A stretch of DNA of 64,000 nt from G965279355 sp965279355. Lineage in GTDB: Bacteria; Pseudomonadota; Alphaproteobacteria; CACIAM-22H2. This document shows, piece by piece, positions 32,221 to 41,740 of this stretch (position 1 is the stretch's first letter; every line of letters starts with the position of its first letter). The notes under the pieces are model-generated. The model saw only the letters and a list, made by a program, of their open reading frames with translations, ran no database searches and was not told the origin of the DNA. Position numbers and translations under genes: made by a program. The stretch spans positions 4,154,001 to 4,218,000 of the forward strand of contig OZ257155.1 of assembly GCA_965279355.1 (NCBI GenBank), read 5' to 3'.

Positions 32221-34872
32221 ATGGACGGTACGGCGCCGCCGGCATCCACGCGCACGACCTGTCCTTATTGTGGGGTCGGCTGCGGGGTGCTTGTGACCGA
32301 GACGGCGAGTGGCGTTTCGGTCGCCGGCGATCCGGATCATCCGGCGAATTTCGGGCGGCTGTGCTCCAAGGGCGCCGCCCTTGGCGAAACCCTGTCGCTG
32401 ACGGATCGCCTTCTTCATCCGGAGGTGCGCGGCGAGCGGGTGGACTGGGACACGGCACTGGACGCCGTCGCGAAAGGTTTTGCCGACACGATCCGCGAGC
32501 ATGGCTCTGACTCGGTTGCGTTCTATGTCTCGGGGCAGCTTCTGACCGAGGACTATTACGCCGCCAACAAGCTGATCAAAGGTTTCCTTGGCACCGCCAA
32601 TATCGACACCAATTCGCGGCTGTGCATGGCGTCTTCCGTAGCGGGTCATCGCCGGGCGTTCGGCGCCGATGTCGTTCCCGGAAATTATGAAGACCTGGAA
32701 CTGGCCGATCTGGTGGTGCTGGTCGGCTCGAACCTCGCATGGTGTCATCCCGTCCTGTTCCAGCGGATCATCGCGGCGCGCAAGGTGCGGCCGGCGCTCA
32801 AGCTTGTCGTCATCGATCCCCGTCGCACCATGACGGCAGCCGAAGCCGATCTTCACCTGCCGCTGCGCTCCGGCAGCGATGCCATCCTCTTCAACGGCCT
32901 GCTGCGCCATCTGTCCGCGACAGGGCTGCGCGATGACAGGTTTCTGGAGCGCCATGCCCATGGCGCCGATATGGCCTTGTCAGCGACAGCATCGCTCGGT
33001 TCCATCGAGGCGCTGGCCACCGCGTGCGATCTCAATCCACTCGATGTTGAGAAATTCTTCCGGCTGTTTGCCGAGCGTGAGCGGGCCGTGACGGTTTACT
33101 CGCAAGGCGTGAACCAGTCGTCGAGCGGCACCGACAAGGTGAACGCGATCATCAACTGCCATCTCCTGACCGGCCGCATCGGCCGGCCCGGTATGGGACC
33201 GTTCTCGGTGACCGGCCAGCCCAATGCGATGGGTGGTCGCGAGGTGGGCGCGCTTGCCAATCAGCTCGCCGCGCATATGGATTTCGTGGCCGAGGACCGT
33301 AGTCGTGTGCAGAGGTTCTGGGGAACATCGAACCTAGCATCGCGGCCCGGCCTGAAGGCCGTCGATCTTTTTCGGGCCGTCGGGTCCGGCGAGATCAAGG
33401 CGGTGTGGATCATGGCGACCAACCCAGTGGTTAGCGTGCCCGATGGCGACGCAGTCCGTGCGGCGCTGGAAGCCTGTCCGCTGGTGGTTGTCTCCGACGG
33501 GTCTCAGGCGGCGGAGACCGCGCGCTACGCGACGATTCGGCTACCGGCGCTGCTGTGGTCCGAGCGCGATGGAACGGTGACGAATTCCGAGCGCCGCATC
33601 TCGCGGCAGCGTCCCTTTCGTCCGGCACCGGGCGAGGCGCGCCCCGACTGGTGGATCATCTCGCAGGTCGCGGCGCGGCTTGGCTTCGGTTCCGCTTTTG
33701 CCTATCGCTCGTCGGCGGATATTTTCCGCGAACACGCAGCGTTGTCCGGGTTTGAGAACGAGGGGGTCCGGGCGTTCGATATCGGCGCCCTGGCAACGCT
33801 CGATGATGCGGCCTATGACGCGCTTGCGCCGGTGCAGTGGCCGTATCGGGCGGTCGGCGACGGTCCGACGGCACGGCTCTTCGGTAAAGGCGGTTATTTT
33901 CATCCGGATGGGCGTGCCTCACTGCTGCCGATCGCGGCGCGACCGCCGGTTCATCAGCCGGATGCCGACTATCCGTGGATCCTGAATACGGGACGGATGC
34001 GCGATCAGTGGCACACCATGACCCGGACAGCGATCCCGCGTCTCATGGTCCACGTACCGGAGCCGTTTCTTGCCATTCATCCCATCGATGCCGGCGAAGC
34101 GGGGCTGAACGACGGCGATCTGGCGCGCGTTACCAGCCGCTGGGGCGAAGCTTTGCTCCGTGTGCAGGTCAGCGACGCGCAAAAGCCGGGCGAGGTCTTT
34201 GCGCCGATGCACTGGAGCTGGCCGCACGCCACCAGCAGCGCCATCAACCGCGTCGTCAATCCAGCCACCGATCCGCAATCCGGTCAGCCCGAGCTCAAGC
34301 ACACGCCTGTCGCGATCAGTCGCTTTGTCTCCAGCTGGCAGGGGGTGTTGATGGCGCTGGAACCGGTCGAGACCGGTGAGTTTGACTATCGGGCGGCGAT
34401 CCCCGGCGAAGGCTTCTGGTGCTACGAGCTTGCCGACACCTCATCGCTTGCCGAGGGCTGGGCGCGGATCAAGGCGCTCTTCAGCGACGCGCGCTGGTCG
34501 CGCCTTGAATTGCGGGATCCGAGCGGCGGACGTTACCGGGCCGTCTGGTCGATCGACGATCGACCCGTCGCCTGCCTGGTGCTGGCAACCACCGACAAGC
34601 TACCGGCCCGGCAGGTGATGGCGGATCTGCTGCTTGCGGGCGAAGGGCGCGGCCTCATTGCAGGCGGGCGGGGCGGGCTTGCTTCGGCGCAAGGGCCGAC
34701 CATCTGTGTCTGTCACGGCGTGACGGAAGCCCGCATTGTCGAGACGGTCAACGCAGGCTCCCAAACCGTTGAAGCAATTGGCGCCGCGTGTCGCGCCGGC
34801 ACCAATTGCGGGTCCTGCATTCCGGAGCTTCGTCGGATCATCGCCGACACGCTGCAGCGGGTTACCGGATAG
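32221..34872 (+). CDS. nasA: Assimilatory nitrate reductase catalytic subunit NasA
   Basis: An 883-residue molybdopterin enzyme reducing nitrate to nitrite in the cytoplasm. The N-terminal [4Fe-4S] ligands are Cys14, Cys17, Cys21 and Cys48 (CPYCGVGCG, then LCSKG). Molybdopterin domains follow, with NQSSSGTDKVNAI and the C-terminal MopB dinucleotide domain (LNTGRMRDQWHTMTR). A BFD-like [2Fe-2S] domain is fused at the C-terminus (ICVCHGVTEARI and TNCGSCIPELRR), as in NasA of many proteobacteria. No signal peptide. It is the last gene of the nas operon. Confidence 0.95.
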   Translation: MDGTAPPASTRTTCPYCGVGCGVLVTETASGVSVAGDPDHPANFGRLCSKGAALGETLSLTDRLLHPEVRGERVDWDTALDAVAKGFADTIREHGSDSVAFYVSGQLLTEDYYAANKLIKGFLGTANIDTNSRLCMASSVAGHRRAFGADVVPGNYEDLELADLVVLVGSNLAWCHPVLFQRIIAARKVRPALKLVVIDPRRTMTAAEADLHLPLRSGSDAILFNGLLRHLSATGLRDDRFLERHAHGADMALSATASLGSIEALATACDLNPLDVEKFFRLFAERERAVTVYSQGVNQSSSGTDKVNAIINCHLLTGRIGRPGMGPFSVTGQPNAMGGREVGALANQLAAHMDFVAEDRSRVQRFWGTSNLASRPGLKAVDLFRAVGSGEIKAVWIMATNPVVSVPDGDAVRAALEACPLVVVSDGSQAAETARYATIRLPALLWSERDGTVTNSERRISRQRPFRPAPGEARPDWWIISQVAARLGFGSAFAYRSSADIFREHAALSGFENEGVRAFDIGALATLDDAAYDALAPVQWPYRAVGDGPTARLFGKGGYFHPDGRASLLPIAARPPVHQPDADYPWILNTGRMRDQWHTMTRTAIPRLMVHVPEPFLAIHPIDAGEAGLNDGDLARVTSRWGEALLRVQVSDAQKPGEVFAPMHWSWPHATSSAINRVVNPATDPQSGQPELKHTPVAISRFVSSWQGVLMALEPVETGEFDYRAAIPGEGFWCYELADTSSLAEGWARIKALFSDARWSRLELRDPSGGRYRAVWSIDDRPVACLVLATTDKLPARQVMADLLLAGEGRGLIAGGRGGLASAQGPTICVCHGVTEARIVETVNAGSQTVEAIGAACRAGTNCGSCIPELRRIIADTLQRVTG

Positions 34873-34901
34873 TCTGGCGGCAGAACGCCGGCCCTTCGCG
34901 C

Positions 34902-35969
34902 CTATGGATAAAAACTGCGGATCAGGATCAGGCTCAGCCCGGAAATGAAGAGCGAGGCGGTGCCGCCCAGCACCAACGGCTTCCAGCCGGCGATCCGCAG
35001 CTTCCGCAGGTCCATTTCGAGGCCCATCGCCGCCATCGCGACGCAGAAAAGGAAAGCCGTCGCCCTGACGATCAACGTCTTCGGCTCGGCTGGGATGACG
35101 TCGAGCGAATTGACGGCGATCATGACGAAGAAACCGATGACGAACCACGGCGGGGCGAGGCGGGTTGACGCCGCCTCCGCCCGGCCCGTTCGGCCGATCG
35201 CGACGGCGAGCATCACGATCATCGGCGCCAGCAGCATGACCCGGCTCAGCTTGGCCAGCGTCGCGAACTCGCCGGCTTCGTCGCCGTGCTGGAAACCCGT
35301 CGCGATGACCTGTGCCACCTCGTGAACCGAGGCACCGGTCCATAGCCCGTAGCCATGGGCATCGAGACCGAGCGGCAACGCTAGTAGCGGATACATCACG
35401 ATGGTCGCCGAGCCGAACAGCGTGATGGAGACGATGGCATATGCGACATCCTCATCCTTGCCGCGCAGGACGCTATTGGCGGCCAGGATCGCGGACGCGC
35501 CGCAGATCGACGTGCCGGCGGCAATGAGGCGCGTGAGATCCGGATCGACACTGAGCTGGCGGCCCAGCCGCAGGGTGAACAGGAATGTCGCCGCCGTCGA
35601 AATTGCGAGGATGACAATGCCGGTGCTGCCGACGGCCGCGAGCTGATCGATCGAAAGCTGAAGGCCAAGAAGGACGATCGCGATGCGCAGCAGCGTGCGC
35701 AGGCTGAAAGAAAGGCCCGGCCGCGTGAAATCCGGAACGCTTGCGACGTTCCGGACCAGAACGCCGGCGGCAATGGCCAGAACATACGGACTGGCTGCGG
35801 TGAATCCCGGCAGATAGTGAAGCAGCGTCGCCGCCGATGCGAGTATGCAGGCGAGCCCGACCCCGGGAACCGCGCGCAGCGCACGGGTCCCATGGGAGAT
35901 CAACGACGCCGGCCGGGCAGCCGGGGTTGGAAGGGCTGCTGATTTCGTCAGGTGTCGCTCTGCATCCAC
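34902..35969 (-). CDS. YeiH-family putative sulfate/sulfonate exporter (UPF0324)
   Basis: An integral membrane protein of about 355 residues with roughly ten hydrophobic spans. Family signatures include AGVLVRN, GTSICGASAILAA and GASVHEVAQVIATG. The frame is open from a TTG at 36005, but GTG 35969 is proposed because the longer version enters the shared promoter. No strong ribosome site decides this. It is divergent from a LysR regulator, the same arrangement as yeiH/yeiE. Confidence 0.85.
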   Translation of the reverse strand: MDAERHLTKSAALPTPAARPASLISHGTRALRAVPGVGLACILASAATLLHYLPGFTAASPYVLAIAAGVLVRNVASVPDFTRPGLSFSLRTLLRIAIVLLGLQLSIDQLAAVGSTGIVILAISTAATFLFTLRLGRQLSVDPDLTRLIAAGTSICGASAILAANSVLRGKDEDVAYAIVSITLFGSATIVMYPLLALPLGLDAHGYGLWTGASVHEVAQVIATGFQHGDEAGEFATLAKLSRVMLLAPMIVMLAVAIGRTGRAEAASTRLAPPWFVIGFFVMIAVNSLDVIPAEPKTLIVRATAFLFCVAMAAMGLEMDLRKLRIAGWKPLVLGGTASLFISGLSLILIRSFYP

Positions 35970-36046
35970 GTCACGACAGTGGCGGCCGGGATATAATAAA
36001 TCCAATCGATTGTTTTTATAGATATGATCGATTATAGGAATGATCT

Positions 36047-36934
36047 GTGACCTTCGATCAGCTCCGGATTTTCGTCGCCGTTGCCGAGGCGCTGCACATG
36101 ACCAGGGCGGCGCAGGCGCTTAATCTGACCCAGTCCGCTGTCAGCGCGGCTATCGCCACGCTGGAAGACCGGTACGGGATTTCGCTGTTTCACCGGATCG
36201 GGCGGCGTATCGAACTGACCGACGCCGGACGTCTCTTCCTGGACGATGCGAAGGCGGTGCTGAAGCGGGTCGCCGAGGCCGAAATGGCGCTCAACGAGCT
36301 GGCGGGGCTGTTGCGCGGCACCCTGACGATCCATGCCAGCCAGACGATTTCCAACTACTGGCTGCCGCCGCATCTCTACCGGTTTCGGCGGCTCTACCCG
36401 AAAATAAAGCTGGAGCTGAAGATCGGGAACACGGCCGGCGTTGCGGCCGCGGTTGTGGAAGGACATGCCGACCTCGGCTTTGTCGAGGGGGACATCGAGC
36501 ATCCCATGCTCAGTCGGGAGACGGTCGATCGCGACGAGCTGGTGCTGGTCGTCGGCAGGCGGCATCCCTGGGCGAAGCAGCGGAAGATCGGACCCGCCGA
36601 TTTTTTGAAGACATCCTGGATCCTGCGGGAGATCGGCTCGGGCACGCGGTCGGAATTTGACGCGGCGCTGATGCCGCTTGGGTTCAATGTCGACAGGCTG
36701 GATGTCGAGCTGGAACTGCCCTCGAACGAAGCGGTTCGGGCGGCGGTGGAAAGCGGCGCGGGCGCCACTGTAATGTCCCGACTGGTCGTCGATGCGGGGC
36801 TTGTCTCGGGGACGCTGAAGCAGGTGCCGTTTCGTCTGCCCAAGCGCCTGTTCCGCGTCCTGCAACATGTTGAACGCCGGCCAAGCCGCGCGGCGTCGGC
36901 CTTTCTTGCCGCCATCAAAGAGAACGAGACCTGA
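36047..36934 (+). CDS. LysR-family regulator (CysB/YeiE-like)
   Basis: A 295-residue LysR protein with the N-terminal helix-turn-helix (MTRAAQALNLTQSAVSAAIATLE) and an effector domain. It starts with GTG 36047, 7 nt after AGGA (36036-36039). It is divergent from the yeiH-like exporter, and two ATCGAT elements (36005-36010 and 36027-36032) lie in the shared gap where it could bind. Its stop is 7 nt before the next flavoprotein gene. Confidence 0.9.
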   Translation: MTFDQLRIFVAVAEALHMTRAAQALNLTQSAVSAAIATLEDRYGISLFHRIGRRIELTDAGRLFLDDAKAVLKRVAEAEMALNELAGLLRGTLTIHASQTISNYWLPPHLYRFRRLYPKIKLELKIGNTAGVAAAVVEGHADLGFVEGDIEHPMLSRETVDRDELVLVVGRRHPWAKQRKIGPADFLKTSWILREIGSGTRSEFDAALMPLGFNVDRLDVELELPSNEAVRAAVESGAGATVMSRLVVDAGLVSGTLKQVPFRLPKRLFRVLQHVERRPSRAASAFLAAIKENET

Positions 36935-36941
36935 AGATCCG

Positions 36942-38342
36942 ATGCCAGCCAAACCCACTCAAACGATTGCCATTGTCGGCGGCGGATTCAGCGGTGCGAT
37001 CGTCGCCTATCATCTTCTCGGTTCCCTGCCGGCCGGCGCGGAGATCGTGGTTTACGAGCCGGACCGGGATCTCGGTCGCGGTGTCGCCTATGCCGATCTT
37101 CCCGATCAGTTTCTCCTGAATGTTCCGGCGCTCCTGCTGGGGCCCATCGTCGAGGATCAGGGAGCGTTTCTGCGCTGGGTGCAGGCCAACAGATCCGCAG
37201 AGATGGAGACATTTCGCCAGCCGGACGGTGTCTATTTCGTTCCGCGTGCCTGGTTCGGCACATTCATGGGAGACTTGGTCCGCGACCGCGCGGCCGCGTT
37301 CTCATCGGTCACCCTTACGCATATTCGAACGCCCGTTCTTGAAGTGGGGGCCGAAGACGGCCAGCCAAGCGTCAGGACAGTTCAGGGATGGCGAAGCTTC
37401 GATGCAATCGTGCTGGCGACAGGAACGGCGCCGCCACGGCCGCTCGCGACCTCCGGCAGCAAGACGGTTCCCGTGCTGTCCGCGTGGGACATGGGCCGGC
37501 AGCCCGTTCCCGCTCCCGATGCCCATGTCGTAATCGTTGGTACCGGTCTCACCATGGTCGATGTCGTGTCCGACCTAGTGGCGCGCGGGCATCGTGGCAG
37601 AATTACCGGCGTTTCCCGTCATGGCATGTTTCATCTCCGCTCCGGAGGGCATAACCCGCTATTCGTTCCGGACGAACCCCTGGAAACAACGACGCGTCTG
37701 CTGCTGCGCCAGATGCGGCGCTGGGCGAAAACAAGCGAACAGAGGTTCGGCGACTGGCGGCCGGTGATCGACTATATGCGCTTCAATGCGCCGAAATTCT
37801 GGCGTGGGCTGTCGTTGAAAGAGCGGGAGCGGTTCTATCGCCATGTCCGGCATGTCTGGGACGTGCATCGCTATCAGGTGCCGCCGCAGTCCGACGATCT
37901 CGTCCAGCAGCTGGTGGCCGAGGGCCGTCTTGTGAAAGAGAAAGGGCGCGTGGTTGCTGTTTCCGCCGAGGGGCTGATTGTCGTTCGGGACCAGGTTCAA
38001 CGAACGATCGCCTGCGACCTCGTGGTCAACGCGACCGGTCCCGATCTTTCGCAGGGAACGCATCCCGCCAGTGTCCGGCAGCTTCTGCGGCCCTTTGGCC
38101 TGGATGTGGACTTTGCCATCGCTCACGGTCTCGACATCGATGACGACGGCCAGGTGCGCGGCGTTCCCGCTCCAATGCAGGGCAGGATCTGGGCGGTCGG
38201 CAATCTTGCGCGCCGGCGCTTTGGCGAACTCAGCAATGTCGGCTCAATCTGCAGGCTTGCGGCGAGACTGGGGCCGGCGCTTGCGGTGCAAATCGCGCAG
38301 CCAAAAAAAACGCCGGCAGACCAAGGGTCGCCGGCGAGTTGA
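36942..38342 (+). CDS. FAD/NAD(P)-binding protein (FAD_NAD_bind family)
   Basis: A 466-residue flavoprotein with the N-terminal motif IAIVGGGFSGAIVAYHLL and a second dinucleotide motif VVIVGTGLTMVDVVSDL. FVPRAWFGTFMGD is typical of this family, which often sits beside sulfur or nitrogen genes. ATG 36942 is used. Its 3' end overlaps the terminator of a minus-strand RNA (38303-38336), so the last dozen codons are shared with that element. Reaction unknown. Confidence 0.8.
   Translation: MPAKPTQTIAIVGGGFSGAIVAYHLLGSLPAGAEIVVYEPDRDLGRGVAYADLPDQFLLNVPALLLGPIVEDQGAFLRWVQANRSAEMETFRQPDGVYFVPRAWFGTFMGDLVRDRAAAFSSVTLTHIRTPVLEVGAEDGQPSVRTVQGWRSFDAIVLATGTAPPRPLATSGSKTVPVLSAWDMGRQPVPAPDAHVVIVGTGLTMVDVVSDLVARGHRGRITGVSRHGMFHLRSGGHNPLFVPDEPLETTTRLLLRQMRRWAKTSEQRFGDWRPVIDYMRFNAPKFWRGLSLKERERFYRHVRHVWDVHRYQVPPQSDDLVQQLVAEGRLVKEKGRVVAVSAEGLIVVRDQVQRTIACDLVVNATGPDLSQGTHPASVRQLLRPFGLDVDFAIAHGLDIDDDGQVRGVPAPMQGRIWAVGNLARRRFGELSNVGSICRLAARLGPALAVQIAQPKKTPADQGSPAS
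38303..38336 (-). terminator. Rho-independent terminator of the minus-strand RNA
   Basis: On the minus strand CGCCGGC (7 bp), an 11-nt loop and GCCGGCG are followed by eight T. It lies inside the 3' end of the plus-strand flavoprotein gene and can terminate only minus-strand transcripts. Confidence 0.85.
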
Positions 38343-38470
38343 ACAGGGAGGCTTCACGTCTGGGAGACGTAGGATCCGAAGACCCTGCACCTCAGGCCCT
38401 AGAGCCGAGGCGGCGCCAGCGGGCAGGGTAGCCCGGAGGCGCTATGACGCTGCGAACAACGCCACACACC
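38303..38470 (-). ncRNA. Structured small RNA, possibly 6S-like
   Basis: On the minus strand a candidate promoter (TGGCAA at 38497-38502, TATTTA at 38475-38480, 16-bp spacer) precedes about 168 nt ending in a strong terminator. The body has ACCCTGC paired with GCAGGGT, extended by TCCG with CGGA, and a second hairpin ACGTCT-CCC-AGACGT. Length, the rod shape, a TGTTCGCA start and a GTGAAGCCT block resemble 6S RNA. The class is inferred from memory of the family, not proven. There is no open reading frame of note. Confidence 0.55.
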
Positions 38471-38558
38471 TTAATAAATACGATCTTGGGCCGGATTTGC
38501 CATCGCAGATAACTCAGGTGAGGCATGCGTCATCCGCATGACACCCAAGTGGGGTGGC

Positions 38559-39455
38559 TCAGAAGTGGGTCTCGGCCACTTTGCGGATCAGGAACTCCCG
38601 GAATACCGATATCCTCTTGGAATTCCTCATTTCTTCCGGATAAACGAAGTATGTCTCGTAGGTCGGGCCCGGCAAGTCCGGCAGGATCTGGGTGATCTTC
38701 GCGCTGTCCTGAGCCATGTAATCCGGTAGGCCTGCGATGCCAACGCCGTTCTCCACCGCCCGGAGAATTGCCGAGACATTGTTCACCTTCAGCGCCGGCT
38801 CGCGGCGCTGGCCGCCGGTCGTCCCGGTTTCCAGCAACCAGTTGAGCTGCGGGAAGGGCGGGTTCGGGTCCTCGCCGTAAACGATGATCTTGTGGCGGTC
38901 GAGATCGGCGGCGGTCTGCGGCGTGCCGTATTTCTTGAGATAGGCCGGTGAGGCGAAGACATGGGTATGAATCGCCATGAGGTGCCGCTGGATGAGATCG
39001 GGCTGGCGCGGCGGCCACAGGCGGATCGCGCAATCCGCTTCGCGCATGCCGAGATCGAGCTCTTCGTCCTCGATCAGCAGGTGGATTCTGATTTCGGGGT
39101 AGAGCTCCAGGAACTCGCGCAGCCGCGGCACCAGCCAGACCGAGGCGAAGGCGACGGTCGCGGTGACGCGCAGCAGGCCGGACGGGCGTTCGCGGGATTC
39201 CGTGATCTGCGTCTCGACACTGGCGAGCTTGCCGAACACCTCGCGGACGGTTGAGAACAGGATCTCGCCGGCTTCGGTCAGGATCAGCCCGCGCGCGTGG
39301 CGATGGAACAGCGGCGTCCGCAGCGAATCCTCAAGCGCGCTGATCTGCCGGCTGACCGCCGACTGGCTGAGATTCAGGGTCTCTCCCGCATGCGTGAAGC
39401 TGCCGGCCTCCGCAACCGAGTGAAAGATCCGGAGCCGGTCCCAATCCATGCTCAT
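38559..39455 (-). CDS. LysR-family regulator (GcvA-like)
   Basis: A 298-residue LysR protein. The helix-turn-helix is clear (SFTHAGETLNLSQSAVSRQISALE), followed by the effector domain starting GLLRVTATVAF. It starts 18 nt after the trxB stop on the same strand, so it is probably co-transcribed with trxB. A second ATG lies two codons in (39449). Targets unknown. Confidence 0.9.
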   Translation of the reverse strand: MSMDWDRLRIFHSVAEAGSFTHAGETLNLSQSAVSRQISALEDSLRTPLFHRHARGLILTEAGEILFSTVREVFGKLASVETQITESRERPSGLLRVTATVAFASVWLVPRLREFLELYPEIRIHLLIEDEELDLGMREADCAIRLWPPRQPDLIQRHLMAIHTHVFASPAYLKKYGTPQTAADLDRHKIIVYGEDPNPPFPQLNWLLETGTTGGQRREPALKVNNVSAILRAVENGVGIAGLPDYMAQDSAKITQILPDLPGPTYETYFVYPEEMRNSKRISVFREFLIRKVAETHF

Positions 39456-39473
39456 GGAGCGCGATCCGACTCC

Positions 39474-40442
39474 CTATTCGGCCGCTGCGGGGGCGTGCAC
39501 TTCGTGATGGGCCAGGAACCGCTCGGCCTCGAGCGCGGCCATGCAGCCCATGCCGGCGGCCGTCACGGCCTGGCGGAACACCTTGTCCTTCACGTCGCCG
39601 GCGGCAAAGACGCCGGGGATGGTGGTCGCGGTCGAATCCGGCTTGGTCAGCAGATAGCCTTCTTCGTCGGTCGGCAGGATGCCCCTGAACAGTTCCGTCG
39701 CTGGCGTGTGGCCGATCGCGATAAACAACCCATCGACGTCGATCTGGCTGACCGCGCCGGTCTTGGTGTCCTTGAGCTTCAGGCCGGTGACGCCGGCCGG
39801 CGTACCGCCGCCCAGAACCTCGTCGACGGCCGAATTCCAGATCACGTTGATCTTGGGATTTTTGAACAGCCGGTCCTGGCCGATCTTCTCGGCGCGCAAC
39901 GTGTCGCGGCGATGGATCAGGGTCACACTGCTGGCATGGTTGGTGAGGAAGAGCGCTTCTTCGACCGCGGTGTTGCCGCCGCCGACGACCGCGACCTTCT
40001 TCCCGCGGAAGAAGAACCCGTCGCAGGTGGCGCAGGCCGACACACCGAACCCGCGGAACTTCTCTTCCGACGGCAGGCCCAGCCAGCGCGCCTGGGCACC
40101 GGTGCAGATGACCAGGGATTCGGTGCGATAGGTGTCGCCGCTATCGCCGACCAGGGTGAAGGGGCGGCGGGACACGTCGACGCTGACGATCGTGTCCTCG
40201 ATCATCGTTGTGCCGACATGCTTCGCCTGCGCTTCCATCTGCTCCATCAGCCACGGGCCCTGGATGGCGTCGGCGAAGCCGGGGAAGTTCTCGACATCGG
40301 TGGTGATCGACATCTGGCCGCCGGGCTGCATTCCGCGGACCAGAGTCGGTTTGAGATTGGCGCGCGCGGCGTAAATGGCGGCGGTGTAACCGGCCGGGCC
40401 GGAGCCGAGGATCAACACTTTGCTGTGGTGGGTCTGTGCCAT
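39474..40442 (-). CDS. trxB: Thioredoxin reductase
   Basis: A 322-residue NADPH-dependent thioredoxin reductase. FAD motif ILGSGPAGYTAAIYAARA, redox-active CATC within SACATCDGFF, NADPH motif VVGGGNTAVEEAL, and the second FAD motif GVFAAGDVKD are all present. ATG 40442 is preferred over the frame start at 40508 because the FAD strand follows directly. Confidence 0.95.
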   Translation of the reverse strand: MAQTHHSKVLILGSGPAGYTAAIYAARANLKPTLVRGMQPGGQMSITTDVENFPGFADAIQGPWLMEQMEAQAKHVGTTMIEDTIVSVDVSRRPFTLVGDSGDTYRTESLVICTGAQARWLGLPSEEKFRGFGVSACATCDGFFFRGKKVAVVGGGNTAVEEALFLTNHASSVTLIHRRDTLRAEKIGQDRLFKNPKINVIWNSAVDEVLGGGTPAGVTGLKLKDTKTGAVSQIDVDGLFIAIGHTPATELFRGILPTDEEGYLLTKPDSTATTIPGVFAAGDVKDKVFRQAVTAAGMGCMAALEAERFLAHHEVHAPAAAE

Positions 40443-40606
40443 TGGAGGGAATCCGCGCGGAGAAAAGAGGGCTTTTATTAACCTAAGTGCCCGTCCCCAG
40501 CGAGGCAAGCCCAGCGGGCCCCACTGAGACCCTGCCGAGATTGCATTTATGTTGCTGTTCCGCCTAGGGTCCGCCCTTACAAAACATAGGGCTAAGGGAA
40601 CGAAGA

Positions 40607-41737
40607 ATGGCTGAAATCCGGGGGTGTCGGCAGGTCGGGTATTTCGATTGCGCGGGCGGCGGGCAGGTCGTGGTCGACGGCAACTACGCGTATATCGGCC
40701 ACATGAACGCGCCCAACGGCACGACGATCGTCGACGTCAGCGATCCCGCCAACCCGCGTGAAGTCGCCTCCCTCCAGATCGGCCGCGGCCTGCATTCGCA
40801 CAAGGTGCGGGTCACCGATGGAATCATGATCTGCAATCGCGAGATCCTGTCGCCCAAACATGCCGCCGAGGATGGCGAGCGCGGCGGCTTGGCGATCTTC
40901 GACGTCTCGAACCCCGGCAAGCCGCGCGAGATCACGCGCTGGACCACCGCCGGCAACGGCGTGCATCGCTTCACCTTCGATGGGCGCTACGCCTATATCT
41001 CGCCGCAGGTCGAAGGCTATGTCGGCAACATCGTGATGATCCTCGACATGGCCGATCCCGCGAAGCCGAAGGAAGTCGGCCGCTGGTGGATGCCGGGCCA
41101 GTGGATCGCCGGCGGCGAAACGCCGACCTGGAAAGACGACGCGCATCGCTGCCACCATCCGATCCGGGTCGAGGACCGTCTTTATGTCAGCTACTGGCAC
41201 GGCGGCTTCGTCATCCTCGACATCTCCGACATGAGCAAACCGAAGATGGTGTCGGCGCTGGACTGGAGCCCACCCTATCCGTGGCCGACGCATTCCTGTG
41301 TGCCGGTGCCGTTCAAGATCTCCGGACGCCGCTGGATGGTGGTTGCCGATGAAGACGTGGCGCGGCTGAGCCAGTTGATGGCGCCGGAGATGGCCGCGTT
41401 TATGTGGATGGTCGACATCACCGACGAGACGAGGCCGATGCCGGTCGGCACGTTCCAGGTGGACGGCGTCAACGGCAAGCTCAACCCGCCGCAGACGGGC
41501 TGCCATCAGCCGGTCGAGACGATCGTCGGCAATGAAGTGCCGACAGCGTGGTTCGCGAACGGTCTGCGCATCGTCGATATATCGAACCCGCACGCGCTGA
41601 AGGAAGCCGCGTGTTACGTGCCCGATCCGACCGGCGACGCGAAGCGCATCTCCAGCAACGACGTCTTCATGGACAAGCGCGGGCTGATGTATCTCATCGA
41701 CCGCGTGCGCGGGATGCACATTGTGGAGCGGACGTAA
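40607..41737 (+). CDS. LVIVD-repeat beta-propeller protein
   Basis: A 376-residue protein with repeats of the LVIVD type, such as GTTIVDVSDPANPREVASL, LAIFDVSNPGKPREI and FVILDISDMSKPKMV. These form a beta-propeller. No signal peptide is visible. Many conserved His and Asp residues suggest a metal or ligand site, but the function of this family is not established. It ends 4 bp before a convergent gene. Confidence 0.85.
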   Translation: MAEIRGCRQVGYFDCAGGGQVVVDGNYAYIGHMNAPNGTTIVDVSDPANPREVASLQIGRGLHSHKVRVTDGIMICNREILSPKHAAEDGERGGLAIFDVSNPGKPREITRWTTAGNGVHRFTFDGRYAYISPQVEGYVGNIVMILDMADPAKPKEVGRWWMPGQWIAGGETPTWKDDAHRCHHPIRVEDRLYVSYWHGGFVILDISDMSKPKMVSALDWSPPYPWPTHSCVPVPFKISGRRWMVVADEDVARLSQLMAPEMAAFMWMVDITDETRPMPVGTFQVDGVNGKLNPPQTGCHQPVETIVGNEVPTAWFANGLRIVDISNPHALKEAACYVPDPTGDAKRISSNDVFMDKRGLMYLIDRVRGMHIVERT

Positions 41738-41740
41738 GCG

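Noticed and set aside
38343..38530. tRNA or signal-recognition-particle RNA in the gap
   Set aside because: No cloverleaf or GGAAGCAGCC-type SRP loop is present; the structure fits a terminator-ended small RNA on the minus strand instead.
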